Positions 1-8,037 are shown, counted from the first letter of the stretch. The stretch is DNA of 64,000 nt from Rhodococcus jostii RHA1 (GCF_000014565.1 NC_008268.1:5770501-5834500); one strand, 5' to 3'. Program-made: numbers and translations. The notes: a model not told the origin generated them from the sequence alone.

Positions 1-76
1 GAATCTCGGTCGTTCACGGCCGAGAGGACGTCAAGATACGGCGTCTCGATCAGTGCCGCAGCGCTGCGTCGCCGGG

Positions 77-125
77 CCGATCGGGGGACGTCCGATTCAT
101 CCCACTTCAGGCCCGATCGGGGGAC
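77..125. repeat. Short direct repeat, two copies of CCGATCGGGGGAC
   Basis: The 13-base word occurs at 77-89 and 113-125, in the 194 bp before the first gene. Both copies contain the palindrome CGATCG. It could be an operator pair or simply the end of an upstream gene that lies outside the window. I see no supported gene in 1-194. Confidence 0.35.
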
Positions 126-194
126 AGGTGCCGCGTCCGATTCGCGACAGGATGGTCCCCATCGAGTTGGACCTAGGAACAGGAAAAGGGCGCG

Positions 195-593
195 ATGTCG
201 ACGATTGCAAGCACCGGGTTGGCGGAGTTGGCATCCGAGTGGTGCACCGAGGCAGAGATTCAGGTGCAGCCATCCGCCGTCGCGGGTGGACGGAACGCGA
301 CGCGGAGAGTGTTGTTCATCGGCAAACCGTCCACCGTCACCGAGGTGACACACTGGGCCGCCGTCAGGCATTGGACGGTGGAGCAGGGGCTGAAACCGGT
401 ACGCGACCTCGGCGGCGACGTGCTGTGCGCGATCGTCACCGAAGCCGTAGCCCTCGGCACCTGTTCCGGTTCGGACGCGGACGTCGTGCAGCGCGTGCGC
501 GCCCGCGGTCTGGACTGCATCCCCGTCTACGACATCGAGCCGTGGGGAACGGCCCGGCTGTCCGGGGTGCTTCCGCCTACGTCGGCTCCTTGA
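195..593 (+). CDS. Small conserved-looking hypothetical protein (132 aa)
   Basis: I do not recognise a family with certainty. The ATG follows a purine-rich stretch (aggaacaggaaaagg) about 6 bases upstream, a usable ribosome binding site. The protein has a polar N-terminus, then from about residue 38 an alternating hydrophobic strand (RVLFIGKPSTVTEV), a helix-like segment and a second strand (GDVLCAIVTEAVALG). This alpha/beta order recalls the BRCT-like folds in DNA-repair proteins, but that is only a shape argument. It ends 116 bp before the 3' end of the convergent LuxR-type regulator and has no obvious operon partner inside the window. No signal peptide or membrane segment is seen. Confidence 0.55.
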   Translation: MSTIASTGLAELASEWCTEAEIQVQPSAVAGGRNATRRVLFIGKPSTVTEVTHWAAVRHWTVEQGLKPVRDLGGDVLCAIVTEAVALGTCSGSDADVVQRVRARGLDCIPVYDIEPWGTARLSGVLPPTSAP

Positions 594-708
594 GCGCGTG
601 CCGGGCGGCCGGCCGGAACTCGAACCGCACACCCGATGCCGACTCCGCAACAGGACGATTCCTGTTGCCGAGCCGGCATGTCGTCGTGCACCGAGTCCAG
701 GCACGACA

Positions 709-3327
709 TCACCGAACCGTCGTCCCCATCGACTCCGCAAGCCCGCTGCGATCCGCGACATCCAGCTTCATGCACGCACGGTAGATATGACCCTCCACCG
801 TCCGCACCGACACGAACAGCCGATCAGCGATCTGCCGGTTCGACAACCCGGCCGCAACCATCGACCCCACTTCCCGCTCACGGCTCGTGAGGGGGAGAGG
901 ATGTGCGGCCTCCACGAGAGCGGGAGACGACATATGGTCGCATCGCGCCGACAGGGCTTCGGCCGCGGCTGCGCACTCGATCGATCGACGCTTGTCGCCG
1001 GCGTGCGTGAAGGCGATCGCCGCCCGGGCATAGGCGTCGGCGGCGTCGGGCAAGGCGCCGATTCTCTCGAATTCGGCCGCAGCCGACGCCACACCGCACC
1101 CGTCGCCCGCTCCGACAGCCACGGCCTGCTTGGCCGCGATCGTGACGAGGTCGCCATCGCAGAGCTCGGTCAACTCGGCGAGACGAGTGGCGGCAGTCGT
1201 GTCGCCGAACCGGGTGGCAAGGTGGAGAGCCACCACCTCGATGCCGAATTGTCCGGACGCGCACGCAGATTCCGCCGCCGACTGCGACAGGTCGACGGCC
1301 CGCGAGGTCTCTCCCCGCGCAGCCGCGAGCCATGCCTCCGACATCGCGAGTTGGGGGCCGAACACCGCAACGTGCCGGCCGTTCCTAGCTCGCGCCTGAG
1401 CGGTGATGTCCTCGGCCTCGTGAATGCGCCCGAGCTCCGCATATGCCTGCCCTAGAGCGATGTAGGCGGGAAAGCTCCAGGAGATGGCATCGGCCGTATC
1501 GCCGACGTTGAGGGCCGCGATCGCCTGCTCGAGGCGACCCGCGGCGTCGGTGAACCGACCGCGGGCAAGTTCCACCGTCCCCACCAGGATGTTCGCGAGC
1601 CCCCAGGCAACGTAGCGGCCGCTCGACGCCAACGAGAGGTACTCCTCGGCCCGGCGCTGCGCCGCAGCGAACTGTCCGGTGAGGGTCAACGCGAGGATCT
1701 CACCGTGTGCGGCCGGGAACCGCAGCAACCCGTCGATCTGATCGGCCACCGCAGCGCTGCGTGCCGCCAGTTCCGGCACTTGGCCGCCGCGTCCCATGAG
1801 TGCCAGGGACAACCCGCCACCGAAGTACGCCCACTCGATCGCCCACGGCAATACTCGGTCGGCGGCCAGAATCGCCGTCGCGGCCGCTGCTGCTTCCTCG
1901 GGCCGATTCTCGAACACCGCGCACACCGAGCCGATGCCCTCGATGATCGGCACGAGACTGGGATGCGTGACCTTCTCGCGGAGAACCGCGAGGACCTCGT
2001 CGGCCTTCTCCGACTCGCCGCTCGCCCAGAACAGGTTTGCGATCCGCGACGTACCCCAGCGCACCAACTGCACCTGGTCCAGGCTGTCGGGCGAAAAGGA
2101 CAGCAGCAACGATTCGGCCTCCGTGGCGTGCCCCTGCCACAGCAGAGCACGGGCCAGGAGGTCGGCCGCCTCGAAGCTGCCGGTCTGGTCGAGTGCCGCG
2201 CGCGCGAGCCGTTCCCCCAGCGGAACATTCGCCAAACCGATCGCATCCTCGGCGGCGTCGACCAACAGATCGGGTTCGACGGACCGGTCGCTGTCGAGGG
2301 CCAACTCTGCCAGGCGAATTCGATTGGAGGATCCGACCACGGCCCGGCTGCTCAGCGCTTCCACGAGCCGTCCCCGGAGCCTCCGGCCCGCCGCGCGCCC
2401 CACCCGTCGTCGAATCACCTCACCGAACAGCGGATGCGTGTAACGGACGTCGAGGCGGTGGCCATCCTCGACGATTCTGACGAGGCCGCGTCGCTCGGCC
2501 TCCTCCACCGCGTCCTCACCCGCCAACTGCCCGAGGATGTCCAGATCGAGCGGCTCGCAGAAGGTGAGAAGCTGCAACGCCTGCAACACGTCGTGGGGAA
2601 TTTGATCGATCCGGTGCTCCAGCAGGGAAGCGAGTTCGGACGTGATGGCGGCACGCCCTCGCAACTGCCAGACGCCACCGGAACGACGCAGCGTCCCCGC
2701 TTCGAGGGCGCCCTCCACCAGATGCCGGACGAACAACGCGTTCCCGCCGGACGCCTCCCAGATCATGTCCGCGCTCAGCCCCTCGAGGGGGCCGTCCAGC
2801 ACGGATTCGATCAACTCGATGCTCTGTTCCCGGCTGAACGGCGTCAGTTCGAGCCGCAGGAGATGACCGTCCTTCCACAACGACGTGATCGCGTCGGGCA
2901 CGGTCTCGCCGTTGCGAACGGTGGCGACGATGTGCACGGCCCTGTCGAGGGCAAGCTGATGAAGGAATGTCGCCGAGAGCTGATCGAGGAGGTGCGCGTC
3001 GTCGACACCGATCACCACCTCGCCACTGTGGCCGTCGTCGAGGAGCGCCTGCCGCGCCGCGGACAGGAAGGCGACCGGATCCCGGGAGGTGGACGCCCCG
3101 ACCAGATGGGCGAACACACCCAGCGGGATGCTGCGCGCCGACTCGGTGCCCGCCACCCATTTCACGTCACGCGGCAACGACTCGGTGGCGAACCTCGCGA
3201 GGGTGGTCTTGCCGACGCCGGGATCGCCCGTGAGGACGACACCGCATCCCCCGGACCGAGCCGTGAGCGACGCGGTGATCGCGTCGAACTCGACTTGCCG
3301 CTGAATCAGAGGCCACACCGGACCCAT
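709..3327 (-). CDS. LAL-type LuxR family regulator with AAA ATPase domain
   Basis: Large ATP-binding LuxR regulator of 872 aa. The N-terminal NTPase has a clear Walker A (GDPGVGKTTLA, about residues 33-43) and a Walker B-like strand (VVIGVDDAHLLD). A long alpha-helical, TPR-like middle follows. The extreme C-terminus is a LuxR helix-turn-helix with LTSREREVGSMVAAGLSNRQ and the recognition helix around SVRTVEGH. Such proteins act as cytoplasmic transcription activators driven by ATP and an effector or inducer. I chose the ATG at 3327 because LAL proteins begin just before the ATPase; a GTG at 3438 would add 37 residues of non-family-like sequence. It is divergent from the S8-protease cassette, which makes it a candidate regulator of that cassette; this is inference from position only. 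Confidence 0.88.
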   Translation of the reverse strand: MGPVWPLIQRQVEFDAITASLTARSGGCGVVLTGDPGVGKTTLARFATESLPRDVKWVAGTESARSIPLGVFAHLVGASTSRDPVAFLSAARQALLDDGHSGEVVIGVDDAHLLDQLSATFLHQLALDRAVHIVATVRNGETVPDAITSLWKDGHLLRLELTPFSREQSIELIESVLDGPLEGLSADMIWEASGGNALFVRHLVEGALEAGTLRRSGGVWQLRGRAAITSELASLLEHRIDQIPHDVLQALQLLTFCEPLDLDILGQLAGEDAVEEAERRGLVRIVEDGHRLDVRYTHPLFGEVIRRRVGRAAGRRLRGRLVEALSSRAVVGSSNRIRLAELALDSDRSVEPDLLVDAAEDAIGLANVPLGERLARAALDQTGSFEAADLLARALLWQGHATEAESLLLSFSPDSLDQVQLVRWGTSRIANLFWASGESEKADEVLAVLREKVTHPSLVPIIEGIGSVCAVFENRPEEAAAAATAILAADRVLPWAIEWAYFGGGLSLALMGRGGQVPELAARSAAVADQIDGLLRFPAAHGEILALTLTGQFAAAQRRAEEYLSLASSGRYVAWGLANILVGTVELARGRFTDAAGRLEQAIAALNVGDTADAISWSFPAYIALGQAYAELGRIHEAEDITAQARARNGRHVAVFGPQLAMSEAWLAAARGETSRAVDLSQSAAESACASGQFGIEVVALHLATRFGDTTAATRLAELTELCDGDLVTIAAKQAVAVGAGDGCGVASAAAEFERIGALPDAADAYARAAIAFTHAGDKRRSIECAAAAEALSARCDHMSSPALVEAAHPLPLTSREREVGSMVAAGLSNRQIADRLFVSVRTVEGHIYRACMKLDVADRSGLAESMGTTVR

Positions 3328-3616
3328 AGGTCTGATTCTAGATTCTCGCAGCACCGGTGACAGCACCGAGACGCGTATTGATCGCGAGTTCTCCAGCGAA
3401 ACAGTGCAATACAACCTTGGAGTCGCTTTCGGCCGCACTACTCCGGAGACGTAGATGGATTGAGTGGCGCGACACGGGCACGAGTTCGGTTTCGTGATCG
3501 ACCGAAAGTATGTCCCGCGCGATCGGGTAGGACGCTACTCGCGAGATCAGCCGACATCCGGGCGACGCTGAATAGGTATCGCGGAAAGCTATTGCGTCGA
3601 ACTACAGGAGCATGTC

Positions 3617-4042
3617 ATGACCGCGCGGCCGGAACCCTTCTTCAGTTGGACGGCGAGACGAGTCGAACTCCGTGAATCGGAGTCCGCTGTCCTGGTGTTG
3701 GACGAAGTCGTGCCGGTGGGAACCGGCACGGCGCGACTGATCGCCACCCGCGTCGACGACGTCGACTACCTTGCACTGGTCGTCGGCGACGTCGCCGACC
3801 GACACGACGTTGCGGTCCGCGTCGTCGATGAGGAGGCCCTCCTCATCGAGGGCAGCCGATCCGAATCCTCTCCGGAGATCCTGATCGGGTTACGGGCCGC
3901 ACCGAGCATCTGCGGTTGCTCCGTAGCTCGGCACGTGGACAGCCAGTTGTGCCTGGACGGTCCGATCCGGACGATGATCGCATCGATCGGCGTCCGGTCA
4001 GTCGTCGTCGACTGGTATCACGCAGTGTCTGCGGTCGCGTGA
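3617..4042 (+). CDS. Degenerate GTP-cyclohydrolase-II-like protein (tentative)
   Basis: 141 aa with a good ribosome binding site (CAGGAG, 6 bases before ATG). Residues about 38-75 (GTARLIATRVDDVDYLALV, then GDVADRHDVAVRV) read like the N-terminal half of GTP cyclohydrolase II (RibA), where the family has ALV.GDV....VLVRVHSEC. Where RibA has its zinc-binding cysteines (ECLTGD...RCDCG) this protein has DEEALLIEGS and no matching cysteines. The C-terminal half of RibA is also absent. If the relation is real it is not an ordinary riboflavin enzyme; it may be a binding or regulatory derivative. It lies first in a block with the acidic protein, the S8 protease and the I9-like protein, divergent from the LAL regulator. 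Confidence is for the gene; the RibA link is weaker. Confidence 0.6.
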   Translation: MTARPEPFFSWTARRVELRESESAVLVLDEVVPVGTGTARLIATRVDDVDYLALVVGDVADRHDVAVRVVDEEALLIEGSRSESSPEILIGLRAAPSICGCSVARHVDSQLCLDGPIRTMIASIGVRSVVVDWYHAVSAVA

Positions 4043-4205
4043 ACCGAACTACTCACCCGACAACTCGGCCCGCGAGAAAGTCGGGTAGCGCGCCACTCGC
4101 GGAATCCCGGCCGTCGTGCTGGACCGTTGAGGACGTCCGACGAGCGACACTCCGGAGGCGTCGACAGTCACCTTCCCGTCGCCATCCCATTCGAAAGGAA
4201 CGGTC

Positions 4206-4877
4206 ATGTCAGTAATCAACGTCCCGCAGGACACCACCGACCAGTACGTGGACGCCGGCGAGCTGTCCGACGACAGTGCCCCCAGCCCTGGCGCGGGGCA
4301 CATCGTCACGGGAGCCGACCTCGTCGCACCTCCCGCGCTGCCGGACCCGGAGCGCATCAAGGAGAAGGTGGAAAGTGAAGGGGCCGAATTGGACAGCATC
4401 GACTGGGACGCACTGACCACTGAGGAAGATCCCCTGTCGCCGACCGCGGAGGTTCTGGGCTTCACCCGCATCGGTGGGTCAGGACGCATCGTGTTCGGCG
4501 GGGGTGTCCCCGTCGGCGGGTGGACGCAGATGGTGGTGTTTCCCGACGGAAGCTACAACTACAGTGGTCACCTTCATGTTTCGGGCGCCACGAGTTACAC
4601 CGTCTCGATCGCGTGGATGCTCACCACCGGCTCCGGTCATCCGTCGTTCGTGATGCCTGCGAAGGGTCGCCTGCACGGCACGTTCGAGCCGGGTTCACGG
4701 GATTTCGACTGGAACAGGAGTGGAACCAACCCGGCTCTGCGCAACGCGTGGCCCATCTTCAATGCGCAGGGGTACCGATGGCGCTGGTCGGCCTCGGCGA
4801 ACCTCGACATCGGCCCGCTGATCACCGGCCTGGGTCAGGCAATCGGTGTCGTGGGTGCGGTCGTCGCGCTGCTCTGA
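4206..4877 (+). CDS. Unknown protein, acidic N-terminus and beta-rich C-terminal domain
   Basis: 223 aa, ATG preceded by GAAAGGA at 7-base spacing. I do not recognise the family. Residues 1-85 are acidic, proline-rich and low in aromatic residues, as in a propeptide or disordered region. Residues about 88-200 are rich in Gly, Tyr, Trp and Ser and look like a compact beta-sandwich (VFPDGSYNYSGHLHVSGA, then FDWNRSGT). The last 20 residues (GLGQAIGVVGAVVALL) are hydrophobic and could insert in a membrane. There is no N-terminal signal peptide. It is followed by a strong hairpin and then the S8 protease gene. A pro-region plus a membrane-active tail next to a protease suggests a protease substrate, but that is inference. 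Confidence 0.75.
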   Translation: MSVINVPQDTTDQYVDAGELSDDSAPSPGAGHIVTGADLVAPPALPDPERIKEKVESEGAELDSIDWDALTTEEDPLSPTAEVLGFTRIGGSGRIVFGGGVPVGGWTQMVVFPDGSYNYSGHLHVSGATSYTVSIAWMLTTGSGHPSFVMPAKGRLHGTFEPGSRDFDWNRSGTNPALRNAWPIFNAQGYRWRWSASANLDIGPLITGLGQAIGVVGAVVALL

Positions 4878-4906
4878 GCTGCGCAGTGGATTCGTGACCA
4901 GCGACA

Positions 4907-4943
4907 GTGCTGCGCCCGGTTCTGCAGTTACCGGGCGCAGCAC
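4907..4943 (+). terminator. Strong hairpin after the acidic unknown gene
   Basis: Arms GTGCTGCGCCCGGT (4907-4920) and ACCGGGCGCAGCAC (4930-4943) pair perfectly over 14 bp with a 9-base loop. There is no T-run, as is usual in actinobacteria. It lies 30 bp after the 4877 stop and 73 bp before the S8 protease start, so it probably lowers read-through into the protease. Confidence 0.8.
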
Positions 4944-5015
4944 ACGAAACCTGAAGAAACATAGATGCATTGACGCGGCGAGTGCGCTGCGTTCCAGAAT
5001 TGTGAGGAAGAAACA

Positions 5016-6299
5016 GTGATATCTCGAGAAGATTCCGACCGGAACGGGGACGGTGGACGGCCTGCCGCCGATTCGACGGCCGAAACGACGGGCCGCCACG
5101 TGGTGGTGTTCACGGAGCACGGCAGGCGAACGGATCCCACGGGACTCCTACGATCCCTCACCGGCGTCTCGAACGTGGCGAGAAGTAGCGAGTTCGATTC
5201 TTCGGCAATGGATCTCGAACGGGCGGAAGTGGCTGACGCAGTTCTGTTCGACGAACTCGGAATTGCCGTGGTCGCCGCAGATCCCGGCCAGTTGGAGGCA
5301 CTCCGCGCCGCGGCTGCCGCACCGGACGTCGCGGTCCTGTCCGTTGAACCCGAGTTGGTGCACCATGCACTGGACAGCGAAGACACCGTCGCAGAGATCG
5401 CACGGCCTGCGAACGGCGCCGCCGCGGTGGAGGACGCCGAGCACTTCCTGGATTCGCCGGAGTTCACCTGGGGACTGGAGGCGACCCGCACCACGACGTC
5501 GGCGTGCAGTGGGCGCGGTGTCAGGATCGCCGTCCTCGACACCGGACTCGACCTCAGCCACCCGGATTTCCACGGTCGCACCATCACGGCCCAGTCGTTC
5601 GTACCCGGCGCAGAACCCCAGGACGGACACGGGCACGGCACGCATTGCGTCGGAACGGCCTGCGGTCCGGCGGCAGCCACCGGCACCCGCCGATACGGAG
5701 TGGCTCACGAGGCCGACATCTTCGTAGGGAAGGTTCTGTCGGATCAGGGACGTGGCGTGGACGGTGGCATCCTCGCAGGCATCGAGTGGGCCATCGCCAA
5801 CGGTTGTCAGATCGTCTCGATGTCGCTCGGCGCCGACGTCGCGTCGGTGTCCGTCGCCTACGAGACGGTGGGGCAGCGTGCACTGGCGGCCGGAGTGCTG
5901 ATCGTCGCCGCGGCCGGCAACAACGCGAATAGAGCTGCCGGGCGCCCGGGACTGGTGGGCGTTCCCGCCAACAGTCCGTCGATCATGGCCGTCGCTGCAG
6001 TCGACCCCGATCTCGGGCTGGCCAATTTCTCTGCCGCCAGCAATCCCGTCGCCGGTGGTCAGATCGACGTGGCAGGACCTGGCGTGCGCGTGTTCTCGAC
6101 GGTGCCTATGCCCGTGCGGTACGGCACGAAGAACGGAACGAGTATGGCGACTCCGCACGTCGCGGGTGTCGCTGCCCTGTGGTGCGAGAAGACCGGGCGC
6201 AGCGGCCGCGATCTGTGGTCCCTGCTCACCCAGCATTCCCGGCGGCTCGCGTTGCCGTCACTCGATGTCGGTGCCGGCCTGATCCAGGCATCCGCGTAG
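5016..6299 (+). CDS. S8 family (subtilisin-like) serine protease
   Basis: 427 aa; GTG start with GAGGAAG 5 bases upstream. The catalytic triad is complete: Asp175 in AVLDTGLDL, His207 in GHGHGTHCVG and Ser376 in NGTSMATPHVAG, with the oxyanion Asn302 in AAAGNN. Residues about 28-120 form an alpha/beta segment that looks like an I9-type propeptide. No signal peptide or sorting motif is visible, so the enzyme is either cytoplasmic or exported by an unusual route. The I9-like gene follows after 15 bp and is probably co-transcribed. Family function is endopeptidase activity, normally after removal of the inhibitory propeptide. The cassette context (acidic unknown protein upstream, inhibitor downstream) suggests a dedicated target rather than general proteolysis. 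Confidence 0.93.
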   Translation: MISREDSDRNGDGGRPAADSTAETTGRHVVVFTEHGRRTDPTGLLRSLTGVSNVARSSEFDSSAMDLERAEVADAVLFDELGIAVVAADPGQLEALRAAAAAPDVAVLSVEPELVHHALDSEDTVAEIARPANGAAAVEDAEHFLDSPEFTWGLEATRTTTSACSGRGVRIAVLDTGLDLSHPDFHGRTITAQSFVPGAEPQDGHGHGTHCVGTACGPAAATGTRRYGVAHEADIFVGKVLSDQGRGVDGGILAGIEWAIANGCQIVSMSLGADVASVSVAYETVGQRALAAGVLIVAAAGNNANRAAGRPGLVGVPANSPSIMAVAAVDPDLGLANFSAASNPVAGGQIDVAGPGVRVFSTVPMPVRYGTKNGTSMATPHVAGVAALWCEKTGRSGRDLWSLLTQHSRRLALPSLDVGAGLIQASA

Positions 6300-6314
6300 A
6301 GGGCTCGACATATC

Positions 6315-6557
6315 GTGCCGGGCATGGTCGGAATCAGTGTCACGGTGGACGCCGACTACGTCGAGGACATCGACGTGGTCGGCGTCGCGCTGGCCCAGGA
6401 GGGCATGCGGATCGACGCGGTGCACCGCACGATCGGAATCATTTCCGGTTCCGTCCCCGCGAGCCGATTCGCAGCCCGCGAGGCAGTCCCGGGCGTCCTG
6501 GCCATCGAACTGGAGCGGCACGTCGACAGCCGTCGTAACGGACCCGATGCATGGTAG
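6315..6557 (+). CDS. Stand-alone propeptide/I9-inhibitor-like small protein
   Basis: 80 aa from GTG 6315, with GAGGG about 10 bases upstream; ATG 6324 is the alternative. The pattern is beta-alpha-beta-beta-alpha-beta: ISVTVDADYVEDIDVV, then a helix, then IGIISGSVPASRF, then VPGVLAIELER. This is the fold of subtilisin propeptides and I9 inhibitors. Similar stand-alone proteins, often mislabelled ketohydroxyglutarate aldolase in databases, are known next to S8 proteases. It starts 15 bp after the protease stop. The likely role is as intramolecular-chaperone-like partner or inhibitor (antidote) of the protease. The family call rests on the strand/helix pattern and position and has not been tested by a profile search. 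Confidence 0.7.
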   Translation: MPGMVGISVTVDADYVEDIDVVGVALAQEGMRIDAVHRTIGIISGSVPASRFAAREAVPGVLAIELERHVDSRRNGPDAW

Positions 6558-6635
6558 GTGACCTCAGACTTCGTGAGGGTGGGGCTATTTCTCGCTCCTC
6601 AGGAGAAGTTGCCGGTGTTGCAGACGTTCAACTCC

Positions 6636-6768
6636 TCAACGTCGGGAAGCGGGGATTTCCGCGCCGACTATCGGATGAGGTCCGCCGGCGCGAGCTGATC
6701 TAAATGGACAAGTCGGTTGCCGGCCAGTTGGATGGGCTCTGTATGTCATCCGAGTGACAAAGGGTGTG
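6636..6768. repeat. Imperfect direct repeat, copy 1 (about 130 bp)
   Basis: Bases around 6636-6768 match 8038-8172 in the same orientation with short gaps. Shared blocks include ATTTCCGCGCCG / GTTTCCGCGCCG, then GGTCCGCCGG, GCGAGCTGATC, and a final GAATGACAAA / GAGTGACAAA. In copy 2 the minus-strand side leads directly into a 30-codon gene; here only a short remnant follows (TTG at 6631 with GAGGAG, stop at 6599). It is probably a duplicated promoter/leader region. This copy also lies within the 353 bp between the I9-like gene and the S1 protease gene. Confidence 0.65.
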
Positions 6769-6818
6769 GAACGATTCCGTTCAGAACTGCTCAAAATGCC
6801 CCTCGCTCGTCTCAGGGG

Positions 6819-6845
6819 GAGGTGCTTTCGTGCGCGTAGCACCTC
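6819..6845 (+). promoter_or_regulatory. Inverted repeat in the leader of the S1 protease gene
   Basis: GAGGTGCT (6819-6826) and AGCACCTC (6838-6845) are perfect 8-bp arms with an 11-base loop, 65 bp before the protease ATG. It could be an operator or an mRNA leader hairpin. Confidence 0.4.
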
Positions 6846-6910
6846 ATGAGTGGGCACTCCGGTGAGAGAAGCAGGAGAATGCTCCCCAGTAAGAGGAATG
6901 GGAGAAACGG

Positions 6911-7588
6911 ATGAAGATGGTTTTGGTCGCGGGTTTTGCCGCGCTCGTGTTGACGCTCGGTGTCGCCCCGGTGGCGCAGGCGGGACCGACCGTCCATGTC
7001 GGGCCGGGAACCGCGTACACCCCATACCCGGATGTCGAGGGGTACTGCTCGATCGGGGCGGTCGGCACCGACAACGCGGGCAGCTTGGTTGCGCTGACCG
7101 TCGGTCACTGCCACCAGGGCGCGGATAAGGCCGTGTACAAGGTTGGTGAGGCTGCCAAGGGGCCGATCGGGTGGGAGACCGACGTGTTCTCGCGCAACAC
7201 GGATGGCACGTTCACGGGGCTCGATTACGCGGTGATTCGGCTGAACCCGGATGTTGTGGTGCCGAGCAAGTACGGCGATACCACTGACGTCATCGTCTCG
7301 TCTGTCGGTGATGCCTCGCTGGCGGACGTGGGGTGCAACCACGGAGCGACCACCGGCAAGAATTGCGGGATCATCGGCAATGCAGACGGTATTCACCTCC
7401 AGAACTGGGCGGTGATGTGGGAGGGCGATTCGGGCGGTCCGATCGTGGTGGGGGAGAAGCTTGTCGGCCTCAACATCGGCATGGACTTCGGAACCCAGCC
7501 GACGACGTTCTACGGGAAGATCATGCCGATTCTGGCGGATATCGACGCAAAGGGTAGCTACGGCGCTGGGTTCACTTTGGTGCAGTGA
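6911..7588 (+). CDS. Secreted S1 family (trypsin-fold) serine protease
   Basis: 225 aa with a short Sec signal peptide (MKMVLVAGFAALVLTLGV, likely cut after AQA at residue 24). The triad is His66 in ALTVGHC, Asp105 in GLDYAVI and Ser174 in GDSGGP. Four cysteines (46, 67, 142, 152) fit two disulfides, one beside the catalytic His. The protein resembles the small secreted trypsin-like proteases of mycobacteria and rhodococci. The start is preceded by GGGAGAAACGG. It lies just upstream of the tiny minus-strand peptide genes, so the peptides could be substrates, but there is no direct evidence. A GC-rich tract with a weak stem and TTTGTTCT follows the stop. Confidence 0.92.
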   Translation: MKMVLVAGFAALVLTLGVAPVAQAGPTVHVGPGTAYTPYPDVEGYCSIGAVGTDNAGSLVALTVGHCHQGADKAVYKVGEAAKGPIGWETDVFSRNTDGTFTGLDYAVIRLNPDVVVPSKYGDTTDVIVSSVGDASLADVGCNHGATTGKNCGIIGNADGIHLQNWAVMWEGDSGGPIVVGEKLVGLNIGMDFGTQPTTFYGKIMPILADIDAKGSYGAGFTLVQ

Positions 7589-7637
7589 CTACGGGGCCCC
7601 ACCCCACCACCCACCGGAGGGGGGCGGTTTGTTCTCT

Positions 7638-7733
7638 CTAGGAGGCGCTACCAGTGGTGAGGAAGGTGATCACCGGCGCTAAGACAATCAACCACTCCGG
7701 CCACATGCCACCCGGATTCCACACATCGTCCAT
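7638..7733 (-). CDS. 31-aa hydrophobic peptide, paralogue of the 30-aa peptide at 7909
   Basis: ATG at 7733 with an excellent ribosome binding site (AAGGAGG, 7 bases upstream). The peptide starts MDDVWNPGGMWPEW and continues with a hydrophobic run (LIVLAPVITFL) and a polar GSAS end. It has no signal peptide or basic N-terminus. It shares MD-x-VW-x-P-x-GM with the peptide encoded at 8001-7909, so the two are paralogues. Possible roles are a membrane or outer-membrane pore peptide (compare the 45-57 aa PorA/PorH of Corynebacterium, which also lack signal peptides), a bacteriocin-like peptide, or a signal. Function is unknown. Confidence 0.65.
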   Translation of the reverse strand: MDDVWNPGGMWPEWLIVLAPVITFLTTGSAS

Positions 7734-7873
7734 TCCATTTCCTCCTTCTGTAGGTCCACGCGGATGCCACTGCCTCCCATCGGCACCCGTTTCCCGAATT
7801 GAACTGCGGTAGCTGGCTGTACCTCGAGCGGTCGGTCTGTGGACGGATTGGCCTCGCTACCAAGGTGCACGAT

Positions 7874-7901
7874 GACGCCCCATCCTTCCGGGTGGGGCGT
7901 C
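7874..7901 (-). terminator. Hairpin terminator of the 30-aa peptide gene
   Basis: Arms 7874-7885 and 7890-7901 pair over 12 bp (core GACGCCCCA / TGGGGCGTC, one G-T pair) with a TTCC loop. It lies 8 bp past the stop of the minus-strand 30-codon gene. Confidence 0.75.
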
Positions 7902-7908
7902 GCCGTTT

Positions 7909-8001
7909 CTAGTTGACGCTGCCCCAGTTGAGGGCGTGCAGCACTCCCGAGACGAACTGGATGAACATGCCAGAAGGTGTATCCCAAACGCCGCTGTCCA
8001 T
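7909..8001 (-). CDS. 30-aa amphipathic peptide, paralogue of the 31-aa peptide
   Basis: ATG at 8001 with AGAAAGAGAG just upstream; the stop is followed at once by a hairpin. It begins MDSGVWDTPSGM, sharing the MD..VW..P.GM start with the 7733-7638 peptide, and continues FIQFVSGVLHALNW, an amphipathic hydrophobic helix, ending GSVN. The frame stays open upstream to 8178, but the ribosome binding site, the paralogue start and the terminator support the short form. The 130-bp repeat copy 2 (8038-8172) is directly upstream and probably carries the promoter (TATGAT on the minus strand near 8100). Confidence 0.65.
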   Translation of the reverse strand: MDSGVWDTPSGMFIQFVSGVLHALNWGSVN

Positions 8002-8037
8002 GAGCTCTCTTTCTGAAGGTAGGACGAAACCCCGCTC

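Noticed and set aside
1705..3360. Plus-strand frame of 551 codons opposite the LuxR-type regulator
   Set aside because: Composition is Arg/Gly/His-rich with no motif; the minus strand has a complete ATPase plus LuxR domain.
6599..6631. 10-codon frame starting at TTG 6631 with a GAGGAG site, downstream of repeat copy 1
   Set aside because: Too short and without a terminator or hydrophobic segment; kept only as a possible remnant of a peptide gene.
7655..7810. Plus-strand frame from GTG 7655 with AGGAGG upstream
   Set aside because: The AGGAGG is the complement of the end of the minus-strand 31-codon gene, and the translation is not protein-like.
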